Assembly (NCBI RefSeq): GCF_007713685.1
Contig: NZ_VMRJ01000001.1
Coordinates: 478,129 to 542,128 of the forward strand
DNA length: 64,000 nt
Source: Hymenobacter setariae
GTDB lineage: Bacteria > Bacteroidota > Bacteroidia > Cytophagales > Hymenobacteraceae
Reading direction: 5' to 3'
The stretch's first letter is position 1. Each line of letters starts with the position of its first letter. The notes beneath the pieces were generated by a model. The model made no database searches and had not been told where the DNA came from. It saw only the letters and a list, made by a program, of their open reading frames with translations. A program made the position numbers and the translations under genes. Shown here one piece after another: positions 45,680-55,324 of this stretch.

Positions 45680-46013
45680 ATTATTTAACTCTCCAACTCC
45701 GGTAAAAGTTTGCGCAATGCCTCATTCGTGCGCCACCTCCTATATAAGAGACTATACTCACCGCCGCTTTGCTGCTTGCTATGCAGGGCCTTGCCTACCT
45801 AGGCGACTTGCAGGGGGCGTATTTGTTAGGTAATGAAGTAGCGCTTGGTACGCCGAAAGGCCACAGCAACGAGTGCACTTGGCCTGCGCCGTCATAAAAG
45901 CGCCCTAGCCAGCAACCAGCCGCGTTTTGCCTACACAATTCCCCAATTAGCTTACAATCGCCGCCTAGGCCGCCGGCAAACTTTGCAGTGTTATCAACGC
46001 AACCAACTACCTC
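45680..46013. other. Gap between divergent MarR and SDR genes
   Basis: 334 bp without a supported gene. An AACTTTG element, the nearest promoter-like sequence, lies about 38 bp before the SDR start. Two overlapping open frames here are shadows without any recognisable feature. Confidence 0.5.
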
Positions 46014-46892
46014 ATGGCACAGCAACAAACAGCCGGCAGTGGCACCGCCACCACGCCGGGCAAAGTATGGTTTATTACGGGCGCCTCGCGCGGCTTTGGC
46101 CGCATCTGGACCGAGGCCGCCCTGCAACGGGGGGATAAAGTGGCCGCCACCGCTCGCTCGCTGGCTAGCCTGGCCGACCTCCAGGCAACCTACGGGGCCA
46201 ACGTCTTAACGCTGGCGATGGACGTCACCCAGCCCGACCAAGTGACGGCGGCCGTGGCGCAGGCGCACGCCCACTTCGGCCGGCTCGATGTGGTGCTCAA
46301 CAATGCCGGCTACTCGCTGGTCGGCACCATTGAGGAAGCCAGCGCGGCGGACGTGCGAGCGCTCTACGAAACGAATATTTTCGGTACGCTGGCCGTCATC
46401 CAGGCTGCGCTGCCGCTGCTGCGGGCGCAGGGCCACGGGCATATTATCGGCATTTCGAGCGGCCTAGGCTTGGTGAGCCTGCCGCTGATTGGCTACTACT
46501 GCTCTTCTAAGTGGGCCTTCGAGGCAATCCACGATAGCCTAGCCACCGAAATCAAGCCGTTTGGCTTACACGTCACGCTGGTAGAGCCGGGCGCCTACGC
46601 CACCGAGTTTGGCAGCGACAACTCCTTGAAATTTGCCCCTGGCATGGATGTCTACGCTGATTTCCGGACCGGCTTTATGAATCGTCTCAAAGAGTCAGAA
46701 GGTGGCGACCCACAAGCCACGCCCCCGGCGCTATTCGCTGTTGTGGATGCGGCCGAGCCGCCGCTCCGCTTTTTCCTAGGTAGCCAAAATCTGCCCTGGG
46801 TGCGGGCCGCCTATGCCGAGCGGCTCGCCACCTGGGAGCAGTGGGCCCCCGTGTCGGATGCCGCCCAAGGCACTACGGGCAAGGCGCACTAA
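46014..46892 (+). CDS. Short-chain dehydrogenase/reductase
   Basis: A 292-aa classical SDR of Rossmann fold. TGASRGFG (about 22-29) is the nucleotide-binding glycine motif, NNAG lies at about 96, and the catalytic Ser and YxxxK (YCSSK) at about 143 and 163. ALYETNIFGTLAVIQAALPLL and the C-terminal GSDNSLKF region suit an oxidoreductase of the family that follows Ala-Asp-NADP preference, but the substrate is unknown. The start is ATG 46014. An AraC-family regulator follows on the same strand. Confidence 0.92.
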   Translation: MAQQQTAGSGTATTPGKVWFITGASRGFGRIWTEAALQRGDKVAATARSLASLADLQATYGANVLTLAMDVTQPDQVTAAVAQAHAHFGRLDVVLNNAGYSLVGTIEEASAADVRALYETNIFGTLAVIQAALPLLRAQGHGHIIGISSGLGLVSLPLIGYYCSSKWAFEAIHDSLATEIKPFGLHVTLVEPGAYATEFGSDNSLKFAPGMDVYADFRTGFMNRLKESEGGDPQATPPALFAVVDAAEPPLRFFLGSQNLPWVRAAYAERLATWEQWAPVSDAAQGTTGKAH

Positions 46893-47004
46893 CGAGCCGG
46901 CCGGTAGCCCTGCTGCCCAATTATCTACTACACCCTAACTTACCCGTGCAGCCACCAGCGACGTGAGGCTTTCCTGCCCGGCGCTGGTGGCTTTCGGCTG
47001 CCCC

Positions 47005-47928
47005 ATGAAAAAATCAGAAACCAGTCCGCTGCGGTTTAACTCCCTCGCCGAGGCCCACCAAGCGCTGGGCCTGCCCCAGCCCCAGCACCCGCTCATCAGC
47101 CTGCTCGACGCCGCGGCCCACCCGGTGCAGGGAGCAGCAACGCAGGAGCCCCACGTGCTCAGCTTTTATAAGATTGCCCTCAAAACCGGGGCCGGCCAAC
47201 TGGCTTACGGCCAGGGCCACTACGACTTTACGGAGGGCAGCTTGCTGCTGGCAGCCCCCAACCAGCTCCTGGGCAGCGCGCAGGATAGCGGCTGCCAAAG
47301 CGGCACGGTGCTGCTAGTTCACCCCGACTTTCTCCTGGGCTACCCGCTGGCCAAAACCATCAAGCAGCATGGCTTCTTTTCCTACGCCACCAACGAAGCC
47401 TTGCACCTCTCCGACAAGGAGAAAGCCACCCTAGTGGCCCTGTTTGCCAGCATGGAGGAAGAGCTAAGCAACCGGCTCGACGACCTGAGCCAGGAAGTAC
47501 TACTAGCGCAGCTCGACCTGCTGCTAACCTATGCCCAGCGCTTTTACCAGCGGCAGTTCCTGACCCGGCGCCCGGCCAACCGCCTGCTGCTCCAGCAGAT
47601 TGATGAGCTGCTAGATGCCTATTTCGAGGCCCAGCAACCACTCGTGCAGGGCCTGCCCACCGTGCACTACCTAGCGGCGCAAGTAAACCTGACCCCGAGC
47701 TACCTAAGCGACATGCTACGCTCGCTGACCGGCCAGAACGCCCAGCAACACATCCACCACCGGCTGATTGAGCGGGCGAAGGAGCGCCTAGCCGTCACTA
47801 GCCTGTCGGTAGGCGAGATTGCCTACGAACTGGGGTTTGAACATGCCCAGTCGTTTAGCCAGCTGTTCAAGGCCAAAACGAATACCACTCCCCTCGCCTT
47901 TCGGCGGTCGTTTGCCCCTCGGCGGTAG
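47005..47928 (+). CDS. AraC-family transcriptional regulator
   Basis: A 307-aa regulator. The N-terminal part is a cupin-like effector region (about 1-185), including FYKIALKTGAGQLAYGQGHYDFTEGSLLLAAPNQLL. The C-terminal double helix-turn-helix (about 205-303) has VNLTPSYLSDMLRSLTGQNAQQHIHHRLIERAKERL and SVGEIAYELGFEHAQSFSQLFKAKTNTTPLAFR. ATG 47005 is chosen; an upstream frame adds 14 residues. It may control the SDR gene 112 bp upstream, a common arrangement. Confidence 0.93.
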   Translation: MKKSETSPLRFNSLAEAHQALGLPQPQHPLISLLDAAAHPVQGAATQEPHVLSFYKIALKTGAGQLAYGQGHYDFTEGSLLLAAPNQLLGSAQDSGCQSGTVLLVHPDFLLGYPLAKTIKQHGFFSYATNEALHLSDKEKATLVALFASMEEELSNRLDDLSQEVLLAQLDLLLTYAQRFYQRQFLTRRPANRLLLQQIDELLDAYFEAQQPLVQGLPTVHYLAAQVNLTPSYLSDMLRSLTGQNAQQHIHHRLIERAKERLAVTSLSVGEIAYELGFEHAQSFSQLFKAKTNTTPLAFRRSFAPRR

Positions 47929-48119
47929 CAGTGGTGGTAACCTCTGGTAAGCTGTCCAAATTCGGCCGACTGCCGGTCAGCGCTGCTGGCCGTTGGCACG
48001 GCAATGCAGCAACCTTTAAGGCCCGCGGCGGTTTGCCGCAGGCCCTCATACACTTTCCTACTACCTTATTATCTGGCAATACTTGCAAGCCTTATCTGCT
48101 CTCAAATTCTGCTATATCC

Positions 48120-50033
48120 TTAGTAGCCTGGGTTTTGCTCGGCCTGGCGCTCGGTGGCGCTCAGGGGCTGGCCGTTGCGGGAGATGCGCTCTAGGTGCGT
48201 TTGCGGAATGGGGCGCAGCTTGTGGAAGGGCTGGATGGCTACGGCATCGGGGTTGAGGTAGCGGGTGCGGACCACCAGCGTTTCGGTGCGGGCTAGGTCC
48301 TCCCAGCGGTGCAGCTCGCCGAGTAGCTCGCGGGTGCGCTCGTTCAGGATGAAGTGAATAAAGCGCTCGGCCGTAGAACCCACCGAGGGCGGGTACATCT
48401 CCTTGGGGTCGTTGGTGGTGAAGCTGGCCTGGGTGGCCGTGAGGGCCGGGTAGGTGCTGCTCACATCGCCGCGCACGCCGCCTTCAAAGCGGTAGTTGGC
48501 GTTGGGGCGCACCTCGCCGGCCTTGTAGGCGGCGCGTTGGCGCACGATGTTCACGTACTGCAAGGCTTTATTGTAATCGCCCTTGCGGCCGTAGGCCTCC
48601 GCAGCAATCAGGTAAGTTTCCGCGAAGCGGGCTAGGATACCGTCCTTGGTACCGGCCTCATCGGCGGCGCTGGTGCGGAAAGGGTCGGTGTACTTGATAA
48701 GCTGCGGAAACTTGTTGCGCAACCCTACCGCGCCGGTGGGGTCGTAGCCGAGCACCACGGTGCCGGCGGCATTGCGCACGTAGCGGGCAAAGATGCCGTA
48801 GCGCGAGGCGTTTATTTGGGACTGCGGCACAGGATTTTGCGGCGTATTCACGATGACCGCAAACGCCGTATCGCCCACCGCAAACTTCGGCTGGCCCACT
48901 AGCGCGGGCGTGGGTGCGTTGGCAGCGGTCCACTTGGGCAGGTTGGTGGCGCTGTTGGCAATCCAGGCCGTTTTCATTGTCTTATAAAACCGCGAATCGT
49001 TGCGGCGGTCGAAGATGTCTAGGGCATAGTTGGTGGGCATAATGCGCCGAAACGGACGGTCGTTGAGCAGGTCGCGGGCCATGCCGGGCTCGGTGTCGTA
49101 CTGCAAGGTGAAGTACGAGTGCACCCGGTTGCCGAAGCGCCCGGCCAGGGCGGGCACGTTCACAAACTGCGACGAGAAGATAATTTCCTTGCTGGTTTGG
49201 GCGGCCACACTGTTAGTGTAGCTCGATATATCGAACAGCTTGGCGTAGTCGCTTTCCAGCGTGTAGCGGCCGCCGCTAATGACTTGGTCGGCGTAATAAG
49301 CCGCGCTGTCGATGTCGGTAGGTCGCTGCCCGCGCACGTCGGTGATGGCGCTGCCACGGGTCAGGTACACCTTAGCTAGGTAGTGCTGGGCCGCGCCCTG
49401 GGTGGCCCGCCCAAAGTCGCTGGTGGTTGGCCCTAGGTTGGTAGCGGCAAAGCGCAAGTCGCTGATAATGGCGCGGTACACATCGGACACGGGGGCGCGG
49501 GTGTACTCGAGCTGCACGCCCTCGGTGGGCTGCAGCACCAACGGAATGGCCCCGTACTGCTGCACTAACTGAAAGTAGTAGTAGGCGCGCAAAAAGCGCA
49601 GTTCGCCTAGGCGCTGATTTTTCTGGGCATCGGTGCGCAGCGTAGTAGTGCCCTGAATGCCCGGGATGCGCGCAATGCCAATATTGCAGCGGTTGATGCC
49701 GTCGTAGTCGGCTGTCCACACGCCGTCCACGAAGCCATCGGAGGAGTTGAGGCGGCTATCGTAAATATCCCACCAGTAGTAGTTTATCTGGTCGGCGTAG
49801 GTTAGCTCATCTACCCCAAAGTTGAACATGGCGTAGGAGTGCTCGTTGGCAAACTTGTAGCGAGTTTGCTCATAGCTCGACTTCACTAGGTCTTCCAGCC
49901 CCTGCTCGGTACTGAAGTAGTCGTTGGTGAGCGTCGAAACCAGTTCTTCTTTCAGGTAGTCTTTGCACGAGCCCAGGCCCAGCCCAAGCAGCGCCGTAAA
50001 GCCCAGAGTACGAAAAGTACGGGTAATTTTCAT
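48120..50033 (-). CDS. SusD/RagB-family nutrient-binding outer membrane lipoprotein
   Basis: A 637-aa surface lipoprotein paired with the SusC gene at 50061-53261. A signal peptide leads to Cys23 (LGLGSC followed by KDYL). The TPR-like helices include LRFLRAYYYFQLVQQYGAIPLV (about 150-170), and the late GELHRWEDLARTETLV helix corresponds to the family's C-terminal SusD motif. It is longer than the first SusD and different in sequence, so the two loci probably bind different ligands. The SusC gene lies 27 bp upstream. No glycoside hydrolase is adjacent. Confidence 0.94.
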   Translation of the reverse strand: MKITRTFRTLGFTALLGLGLGSCKDYLKEELVSTLTNDYFSTEQGLEDLVKSSYEQTRYKFANEHSYAMFNFGVDELTYADQINYYWWDIYDSRLNSSDGFVDGVWTADYDGINRCNIGIARIPGIQGTTTLRTDAQKNQRLGELRFLRAYYYFQLVQQYGAIPLVLQPTEGVQLEYTRAPVSDVYRAIISDLRFAATNLGPTTSDFGRATQGAAQHYLAKVYLTRGSAITDVRGQRPTDIDSAAYYADQVISGGRYTLESDYAKLFDISSYTNSVAAQTSKEIIFSSQFVNVPALAGRFGNRVHSYFTLQYDTEPGMARDLLNDRPFRRIMPTNYALDIFDRRNDSRFYKTMKTAWIANSATNLPKWTAANAPTPALVGQPKFAVGDTAFAVIVNTPQNPVPQSQINASRYGIFARYVRNAAGTVVLGYDPTGAVGLRNKFPQLIKYTDPFRTSAADEAGTKDGILARFAETYLIAAEAYGRKGDYNKALQYVNIVRQRAAYKAGEVRPNANYRFEGGVRGDVSSTYPALTATQASFTTNDPKEMYPPSVGSTAERFIHFILNERTRELLGELHRWEDLARTETLVVRTRYLNPDAVAIQPFHKLRPIPQTHLERISRNGQPLSATERQAEQNPGY

Positions 50034-50060
50034 GAGAGATAGCAGCGGAGTGGGTGGGAA

Positions 50061-53000
50061 TTAGAAGCCGAGGCGTAGGCCCACGATGAGGCTTTTGGTA
50101 CCTAGGTTGCGGGCCTGGGCCAGTTCGCCCGAGGTAGAGCCAATGTCGCTGGCTTCGGGGTCGAGGCCCCGGAACTTGGTGAACAGGAAGGGGTTGACTG
50201 CGTTGACGTAAATGGCTAGGTTGTTTGCCCGAATCTTGGTGCTGATGGCCGGCGGCACGGTGTAGGTGAGCGAGATGTTGCGCACCCGCACAAAACTGCC
50301 GCTCACGAAGGGGTAGCCCGAGTTGTTTTTGGCCGCATCCTGCCCGATGGCCGGGCGCGGGTTCTCGTTGCTGGGGTTGGTGGGCGTCCAGTAGTCCACG
50401 GCCAGGCCGGGGTAGCGCCCGCCTAGGCCCGGCGAGTAGCCAGTAGCCACCAGCTGCCCTACCCTAGCATACACCAGGAAGCTCAGCTCAAAGGCTTTAT
50501 ACGTCAGCGTGTTGTTGAGGCTGCCGCTCCACTTGGGGCGGTTCGAGCCAAGTATCACAAAGTCGTTGGCGTTGATGATGCTGTTGCCATCCTGGTCCAC
50601 TACCTTAATTTCGCCAGGCTTGGCACCGTACACCTTGGCTTGGTCGGCCTCCGAGGTTTGCCAGATGCCGTTGTTCTGGTAGTTGTAGTACACGCCCAGC
50701 GGCTGGCCGATAAACCAGCGGTTGCCCACGTCGCTCACCGCGCCCGAGGCCAGGCTCACAAACTCCTCTTTGTTGCGGGTAAATACGTAGTCGGTGCTCC
50801 AGCGGAAGTTTTTCGTTTCCACGTTCACCGTCGTCAGGCCCACCTCAACGCCGCTGTTGCGGGTGGCACCTACGTTTTGCAAAATGCTCACCACGCCGCT
50901 CACCGCGGGCAGGGCGCGCGGCAGCAGCAGGTCGGTGGTGTTGGCGCGGTACACTTCAACTGAGCCAGTGATGCGGTTTTTGAAGAAGCCAAAATCCACC
51001 CCTAGGTTCAGGGTCGAGGTGCGCTCCCAACGCAGGTTGGGGTTGGGCAGGCCTCCTAGGGTATTGGGCAGCGTGCCGGGCGTGGGCGAGTAGCCGTAGG
51101 CGGGCGTTTCGTTGAAGGCGTAGGCCGACTGCTGCAAGGTGCCGCCCGTGGTGTAGGGGTCTACCGAGGCCTGGCCCACGGTGCCGTAGCCGCCGCGCAG
51201 CTTCAGCTCGCTCACCACGGCCACGTTGCGCAAGAAGTTCTCCTGCTGCACTTTCCAGGCCACGGCCACCGATGGGAAGAAGCTCCATTTATTGCCCGGC
51301 GCCAGCACCGACGCGCCATCCGCGCGCCCGGTCAGCGTCAGCAAGTAGCGGTCGAGGTAGCCATAGTTGATGCGGCCCATCCACGAGGCCAGCGACCGCG
51401 CCGTGTAGTAGCTGCTGAAGCCGTTGGCCGCCGCCTTGTAGGTCGAGCTCAGGTTGTACCACTTCTGGCTGTCGTAGGGCAGGTCCAGCGCGTTCACCGA
51501 CGAGCCTTCGCCGCGGTCGGACTGCACGCTTTGCAGCGCCGTGAGGCTCAGCGAGTGCTTGTCGCCAAACTGCCGGTCGTAGAACAGCAGGTTTTCCACT
51601 ACATAAGTAAAATTCTGCCCCTGGTCGTATTGCCCATACGATATCGAGTTGGGCCCGCCCGCATCGCGGGCAATGGCCCGCGCCGACTGGAAAATGCCCG
51701 TGCGGTTGTTGCGAAAGTCAGGCCCCACGTTCAGGCGGTAGCGCAGGCCCTTCACGAAGGGCAGCTGCACATCGGCGTAAAAGCTGCCGAAGAAACGCGT
51801 TACGCGCCGCTCGTTGAAGGCATTGCTTTGCTCGCGCAGCGGATTGAAAATCAGCGGGTCACCGCCAGGGTTGGTGATAAATGCACCATCAGGCGTGTAG
51901 GGCACGGCGTAGGGCAGCTGCCCCACGGCCCGGCCGTAGATGTCGGGGCCGTAGTTCTGCACCGATAGGCTGGCATTGGTCGAGGCCCCTAGGGTCACGA
52001 TGGGGTTCACCTTGAAGTCGAGGGTAGCGCGGGCGTTGTAGCGCGCAAAATCCTGGCCTAGCTGAATGCCGTTCTGCTTGAGATACCCCACTGACATGGA
52101 AGCCCGCAGCTTGTCGGTGCCGCCGCTGGCGCTGAGCTGGTGGTTTTGGGTGAGGGCCGTGCGCAGGGCCAGGTTCTGCCAGTCGGTGGTGCGCACCTTG
52201 CTGGCGTCATAAATCGGAATCTGCGTCACGCTGGCTCCGTAGAGCGCCTTTTCGGCGTCGGTGGTGGGGCGGGCAGCCACCACGCGGTTGGCGCGGTCTA
52301 CCCACTCGTAGCCGTCGGCGATGCCCTCCCAGGCGTTCAAATCCTTGGCGCCGAACAACGCAAAGTCGCGGGCCGGGTCGGCGTAAAGCGGCGCATAGGT
52401 GCCGTTGGCGCGATTGGCCTCGCGCTGCACTTCTAGGAAGCCGCCACCGTCAAACAAATCTAGCGTGCGCGAGGCGCGGTCGGCGCTGAAGTAAGTGTTG
52501 TAGTTAATCGAAAACTTGCCTTCCTGCCCGCGTTTGGTGGTCACAATCACAACCCCGTTGGCCCCGCGCGAGCCGTAGATGGCCGTGGCCGAAGCGTCTT
52601 TCAGGATTTCGACCGATTGGATATCCTGCGGGTTAAAATCGTTTAGGCCAGTACCTTGCGCCAACGGAATGCCATCGACCACGTACAGCGGCTCGTTGGA
52701 AGCCCGCACCGAGCGGTTGCCCCGAATGCGAATGGCCGGCACCTCGCCGGGCCGGAAATTGCCCCCGGCTACGTCTACCCCCGCCGCCCGGCCTTGCAGC
52801 GCCTGCGTGATGTTCTGGGTTTGCACCTGCTGGATTTCCTTGGCCGACACCGACGAGAGGGCGCCGGTCACGTCGCTCTTTTTCTGCGAGCCGTAGCCGA
52901 CCACCACTACTTCGTCAAGGCCTTTGGCCTCGCCCTGTAGGCCTAGGTTAATGACCGACTGCCCGGCAATCTGCACTTCCTGGGTGGCGTAGCCCACGTA

Positions 53001-53261
53001 GGAGAAGATGAGCACCCCGCCCCCACCGGCCGGCACTTGCAGGCTGTAGCTGCCATCGGGGCCGGTACCGGTGCCGTTACTTGTGCCTTTTAGTAAGACG
53101 GTTACGCCGGGCAAGGCTTCTTTGCCATCGGCCGACGTGACCTTGCCCGTAATGGTTACGCGTTGGGCTTGGGCCTGGGTTTGCGCCTGAGCAAAGGCGG
53201 CGGGCACACTTAGGCCGGGCAGTAGCCAGAGCAAGCGGCTAATTTGGTAGAAGTTACGCAT
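50061..53261 (-). CDS. SusC/RagA-family TonB-linked outer membrane transporter
   Basis: A 1066-aa TonB-dependent transporter. A signal peptide (cleavage near residue 25, AFAQ) is followed by a Gln/Ala-rich spacer, a CarboxypepD-reg domain (about 35-118), and the plug with LDEVVVVGYGSQKKSDVTGALSSV, EPLYVVDGIPL and SRGANGVVIVTTKRG (about 118-245). The barrel ends in IVGLRLGF. ATG 53261 is preferred over an upstream frame start at 53336 because it begins the signal peptide. Tandem 10-bp repeats lie upstream, a possible regulator site. The partner SusD lies downstream. Confidence 0.95.
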   Translation of the reverse strand: MRNFYQISRLLWLLPGLSVPAAFAQAQTQAQAQRVTITGKVTSADGKEALPGVTVLLKGTSNGTGTGPDGSYSLQVPAGGGGVLIFSYVGYATQEVQIAGQSVINLGLQGEAKGLDEVVVVGYGSQKKSDVTGALSSVSAKEIQQVQTQNITQALQGRAAGVDVAGGNFRPGEVPAIRIRGNRSVRASNEPLYVVDGIPLAQGTGLNDFNPQDIQSVEILKDASATAIYGSRGANGVVIVTTKRGQEGKFSINYNTYFSADRASRTLDLFDGGGFLEVQREANRANGTYAPLYADPARDFALFGAKDLNAWEGIADGYEWVDRANRVVAARPTTDAEKALYGASVTQIPIYDASKVRTTDWQNLALRTALTQNHQLSASGGTDKLRASMSVGYLKQNGIQLGQDFARYNARATLDFKVNPIVTLGASTNASLSVQNYGPDIYGRAVGQLPYAVPYTPDGAFITNPGGDPLIFNPLREQSNAFNERRVTRFFGSFYADVQLPFVKGLRYRLNVGPDFRNNRTGIFQSARAIARDAGGPNSISYGQYDQGQNFTYVVENLLFYDRQFGDKHSLSLTALQSVQSDRGEGSSVNALDLPYDSQKWYNLSSTYKAAANGFSSYYTARSLASWMGRINYGYLDRYLLTLTGRADGASVLAPGNKWSFFPSVAVAWKVQQENFLRNVAVVSELKLRGGYGTVGQASVDPYTTGGTLQQSAYAFNETPAYGYSPTPGTLPNTLGGLPNPNLRWERTSTLNLGVDFGFFKNRITGSVEVYRANTTDLLLPRALPAVSGVVSILQNVGATRNSGVEVGLTTVNVETKNFRWSTDYVFTRNKEEFVSLASGAVSDVGNRWFIGQPLGVYYNYQNNGIWQTSEADQAKVYGAKPGEIKVVDQDGNSIINANDFVILGSNRPKWSGSLNNTLTYKAFELSFLVYARVGQLVATGYSPGLGGRYPGLAVDYWTPTNPSNENPRPAIGQDAAKNNSGYPFVSGSFVRVRNISLTYTVPPAISTKIRANNLAIYVNAVNPFLFTKFRGLDPEASDIGSTSGELAQARNLGTKSLIVGLRLGF

Positions 53262-53342
53262 ACTACGAGCGGGGTGGGCAGATGAAAAGGTTAGTAAGTG
53301 CTTACTCGGCTGAGTGCCGAAAAGTACTGTCATCATTTTGAC

Positions 53343-53372
53343 GTACTTGCCTGTACTTACCTGTTCTTCATC
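53343..53372. promoter_or_regulatory. Tandem 10-bp repeats upstream of the second SusC gene
   Basis: GTACTTGCCT, GTACTTACCT and GTTCTTCATC lie head to tail at 53343-53372, one helical turn apart, about 82 bp upstream of the SusC start. Further AGTAC half-sites lie at about 53320. A regulator binding site is plausible. Confidence 0.45.
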
Positions 53373-53430
53373 TTTCCCTCCTGCCTAGTCGGCAATGGGC
53401 CTTCTGGCACTTCCACGGGTAGTTGCCTTA

Positions 53431-53467
53431 GCTGCCCTAGGCCACTCGATTACCGACCTAGGGCAGC
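53431..53467. terminator. Hairpin after the zinc-ribbon gene
   Basis: A perfect 11-bp inverted repeat, 53431-53441 with 53457-53467, contains CCTAGG in both arms. It begins 9 bp beyond the stop of the zinc-ribbon gene on the minus strand. No T run follows, so a terminator role is uncertain. Confidence 0.4.
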
Positions 53468-53475
53468 TGGCGGCG

Positions 53476-54126
53476 TTATTGCTTCTGGCCGCACTCGTTG
53501 CAAAACCGCTGGTCGGCTTTGATGCTGCTGCCACAGCCACTGCAAAACTTACCCGCGGCCGACGCCGACGCGGCGGCCGTGCCGCACGAGCTGCAGAATT
53601 TTTGGCCGGGGCTGAGCTTGGAATGGCAATTAGCGCACTGCGAAATGCCCCCGCGGTTCAAGAAATCAATGTTTTGGGTGTAGTCCTGCGCGCGGGTTTT
53701 GGTGTAAATCTGCTCGCTGGTGGCGCGGGCCTGCTGGGCCGATAGCTCCTCCTGCTCGTCGGGGGCGCAGCTTTCACAGAGGCCAGCCTGATGGTTCCAA
53801 CACACTTCGGGGCACACCCACTGGCCGCAGCGGGTGCATTGCTTGAAGTGCTGCTTACCCTCCTGCACTGCCACGGCCAGGGCCTCATCGTGGGCTTTGC
53901 CGCCCACGGCCCGCTGCATCTGGTAAGCGGCGTTGCCGGCTTCGTTGAAGAAGCCGCCGAAAATGCTGCCCGCTGCATTCAACAAGCTGCCCGCCATGCC
54001 GATGGTGCTGGTTTGGTAGCGCGACATGTAGCCATTGCGGCACTTATCGCAGTGAAACTTAAACTGGTAGCCTTTGTCCGTAGACAGGTCATCGTAGTTG
54101 GCAACGAATTGCAGCAGGTTGCTCAT
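53476..54126 (-). CDS. Zinc-ribbon protein
   Basis: A 216-aa soluble protein with several cysteine pairs. HCDKCRNGY lies near the N-terminus (about 25-30), CTRCGQWVCPEVCWNHQAGLCESC in the middle (about 97-122), and a C-terminal double zinc ribbon has CANCHSKLSPGQKFCSSCG and FCSGCGSSIKADQRFCNECG. A Gly/Ala-rich hydrophobic patch (GSLLNAAGSIFGGFF, about 47-61) may be membrane-associating. The C-terminal ribbon resembles membrane-stress zinc-ribbon proteins (zinc_ribbon_2, DZR types). Its function is unknown. The start is ATG 54126. Confidence 0.8.
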   Translation of the reverse strand: MSNLLQFVANYDDLSTDKGYQFKFHCDKCRNGYMSRYQTSTIGMAGSLLNAAGSIFGGFFNEAGNAAYQMQRAVGGKAHDEALAVAVQEGKQHFKQCTRCGQWVCPEVCWNHQAGLCESCAPDEQEELSAQQARATSEQIYTKTRAQDYTQNIDFLNRGGISQCANCHSKLSPGQKFCSSCGTAAASASAAGKFCSGCGSSIKADQRFCNECGQKQ

Positions 54127-54533
54127 GGCGTAAAGGAAGGAATAGCGTGCGGTTGAGTAAGGTAATTTGGGGCAGAAAAATACTAGCTAATCCACCAACG
54201 CAAGCAGGCCTGAAATCAAACTTAACAAGCGGCGGAAGGCCAAAATTGGTCTCTTCGGACTAGCGCTCCTTCTATCGCTACTCAGCGCCAAGCATTACAC
54301 CGCGCCGCTACTTACTAGTGCATCACTCAGCAGCATATATAGGAAAGCGCTGAACCTAGGCGAGTCGTCGTGACCGACTGCTGTGTAGCAGTGACAGCCT
54401 TTTTGCTCAATGGTAGCACCGGGCGCTAGCCGAACTGGCGCCAAGTTGAGCGACGGCTCTTACGCTCACCCCATTTATTTCGGCTTAGGTTTACTGCTTC
54501 ATCGCAACCTCACCTAGCAAAGCCCCGAAGCCT
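54127..54533. other. Gap between divergent genes, no gene seen
   Basis: 407 bp between divergent genes. It contains a small CTGCT/AGCAG hairpin near 54380 followed by T5, but no coding frame, tRNA or strong promoter. Confidence 0.5.
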
Positions 54534-55301
54534 ATGCAACTTACTTATTCTACAGTTCTGGCTCTAGCCGGCCTCCTACTGCTGGGCAGTTGCGCTGAAC
54601 ATAAAGCCCCCGACACGGCAACTGCTACCGCACCCACGGCCAGCCTTAGTGCGGCGGCCGATACCGCCCGCGTAAGCGGCCGGCCCTGCGACATCAAGCT
54701 GGCTGGCATTCACTTTACTAAGGCTGTAAATGGGGCCGATACCTTGACTAAGACCGATGCCCAAGGCCGGATGGCGTTTCGGGTGGGTGCAAAAAAGGAC
54801 TTTTTCTGCGACCCCAACGATAACAAGCTTTCTAACAACACCGCCCCTATCCTGCTGGCAAAAGTCGATAATACTAAGCCCTTTACGCTGGTGGCTAAAG
54901 TAACGCCCGGCTTCACGGCCAAGGGTCTTTACAACGCGGGCGTGCTCTACGTGTACGTAAACGACCGGCGCTGGCAAAAGCACTGCTTCGAGCAAGACGA
55001 GCGTGGCAATCACCGCATCGTGTCGGTGCGCACCCTAGGTACCTCCGACGACAACAACCACGACATTGTAAAAACCCCGACGGCGTACCTGAAAATCTCA
55101 TCGGATACGCATACCGTGGCTAGCTACTACTCGCTTGATAAGAAAACCTGGCAACTGGTGCGCCTCTACAAAAATGACTATCCCGCCGAGCTGTGGGCCG
55201 GCGTTAGCTCGCAGTGCCCCATCGACACAGGCACCACTAACTACTTCGAAGACATTAGCCTGACGCAAAACAGCGTAACCGACTTCCGACTGGGCAACTA
55301 G
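54534..55301 (+). CDS. DUF1349 lipoprotein
   Basis: A 255-aa exported lipoprotein. Signal peptide and Cys20 (LLLGSC), then a Thr/Ala-rich linker. The rest is a concanavalin-like beta-sandwich of the DUF1349 family (related to YesU and regulation of enolase 1): KDFFCDPND, FTLVAKVTP, NAGVLYVYVNDRRWQKHCFE and YYSLDKKTWQLVRLY. Such domains bind or shape carbohydrates. It sits opposite the MFS gene, and its ligand is unknown. Confidence 0.85.
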   Translation: MQLTYSTVLALAGLLLLGSCAEHKAPDTATATAPTASLSAAADTARVSGRPCDIKLAGIHFTKAVNGADTLTKTDAQGRMAFRVGAKKDFFCDPNDNKLSNNTAPILLAKVDNTKPFTLVAKVTPGFTAKGLYNAGVLYVYVNDRRWQKHCFEQDERGNHRIVSVRTLGTSDDNNHDIVKTPTAYLKISSDTHTVASYYSLDKKTWQLVRLYKNDYPAELWAGVSSQCPIDTGTTNYFEDISLTQNSVTDFRLGN

Positions 55302-55324
55302 CGGCTGGCCCGTGCTGGCGGCAC

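Noticed and set aside
45795..46127. 110-aa frame on the minus strand before the SDR gene
   Set aside because: It overlaps the SDR start and has no family features.
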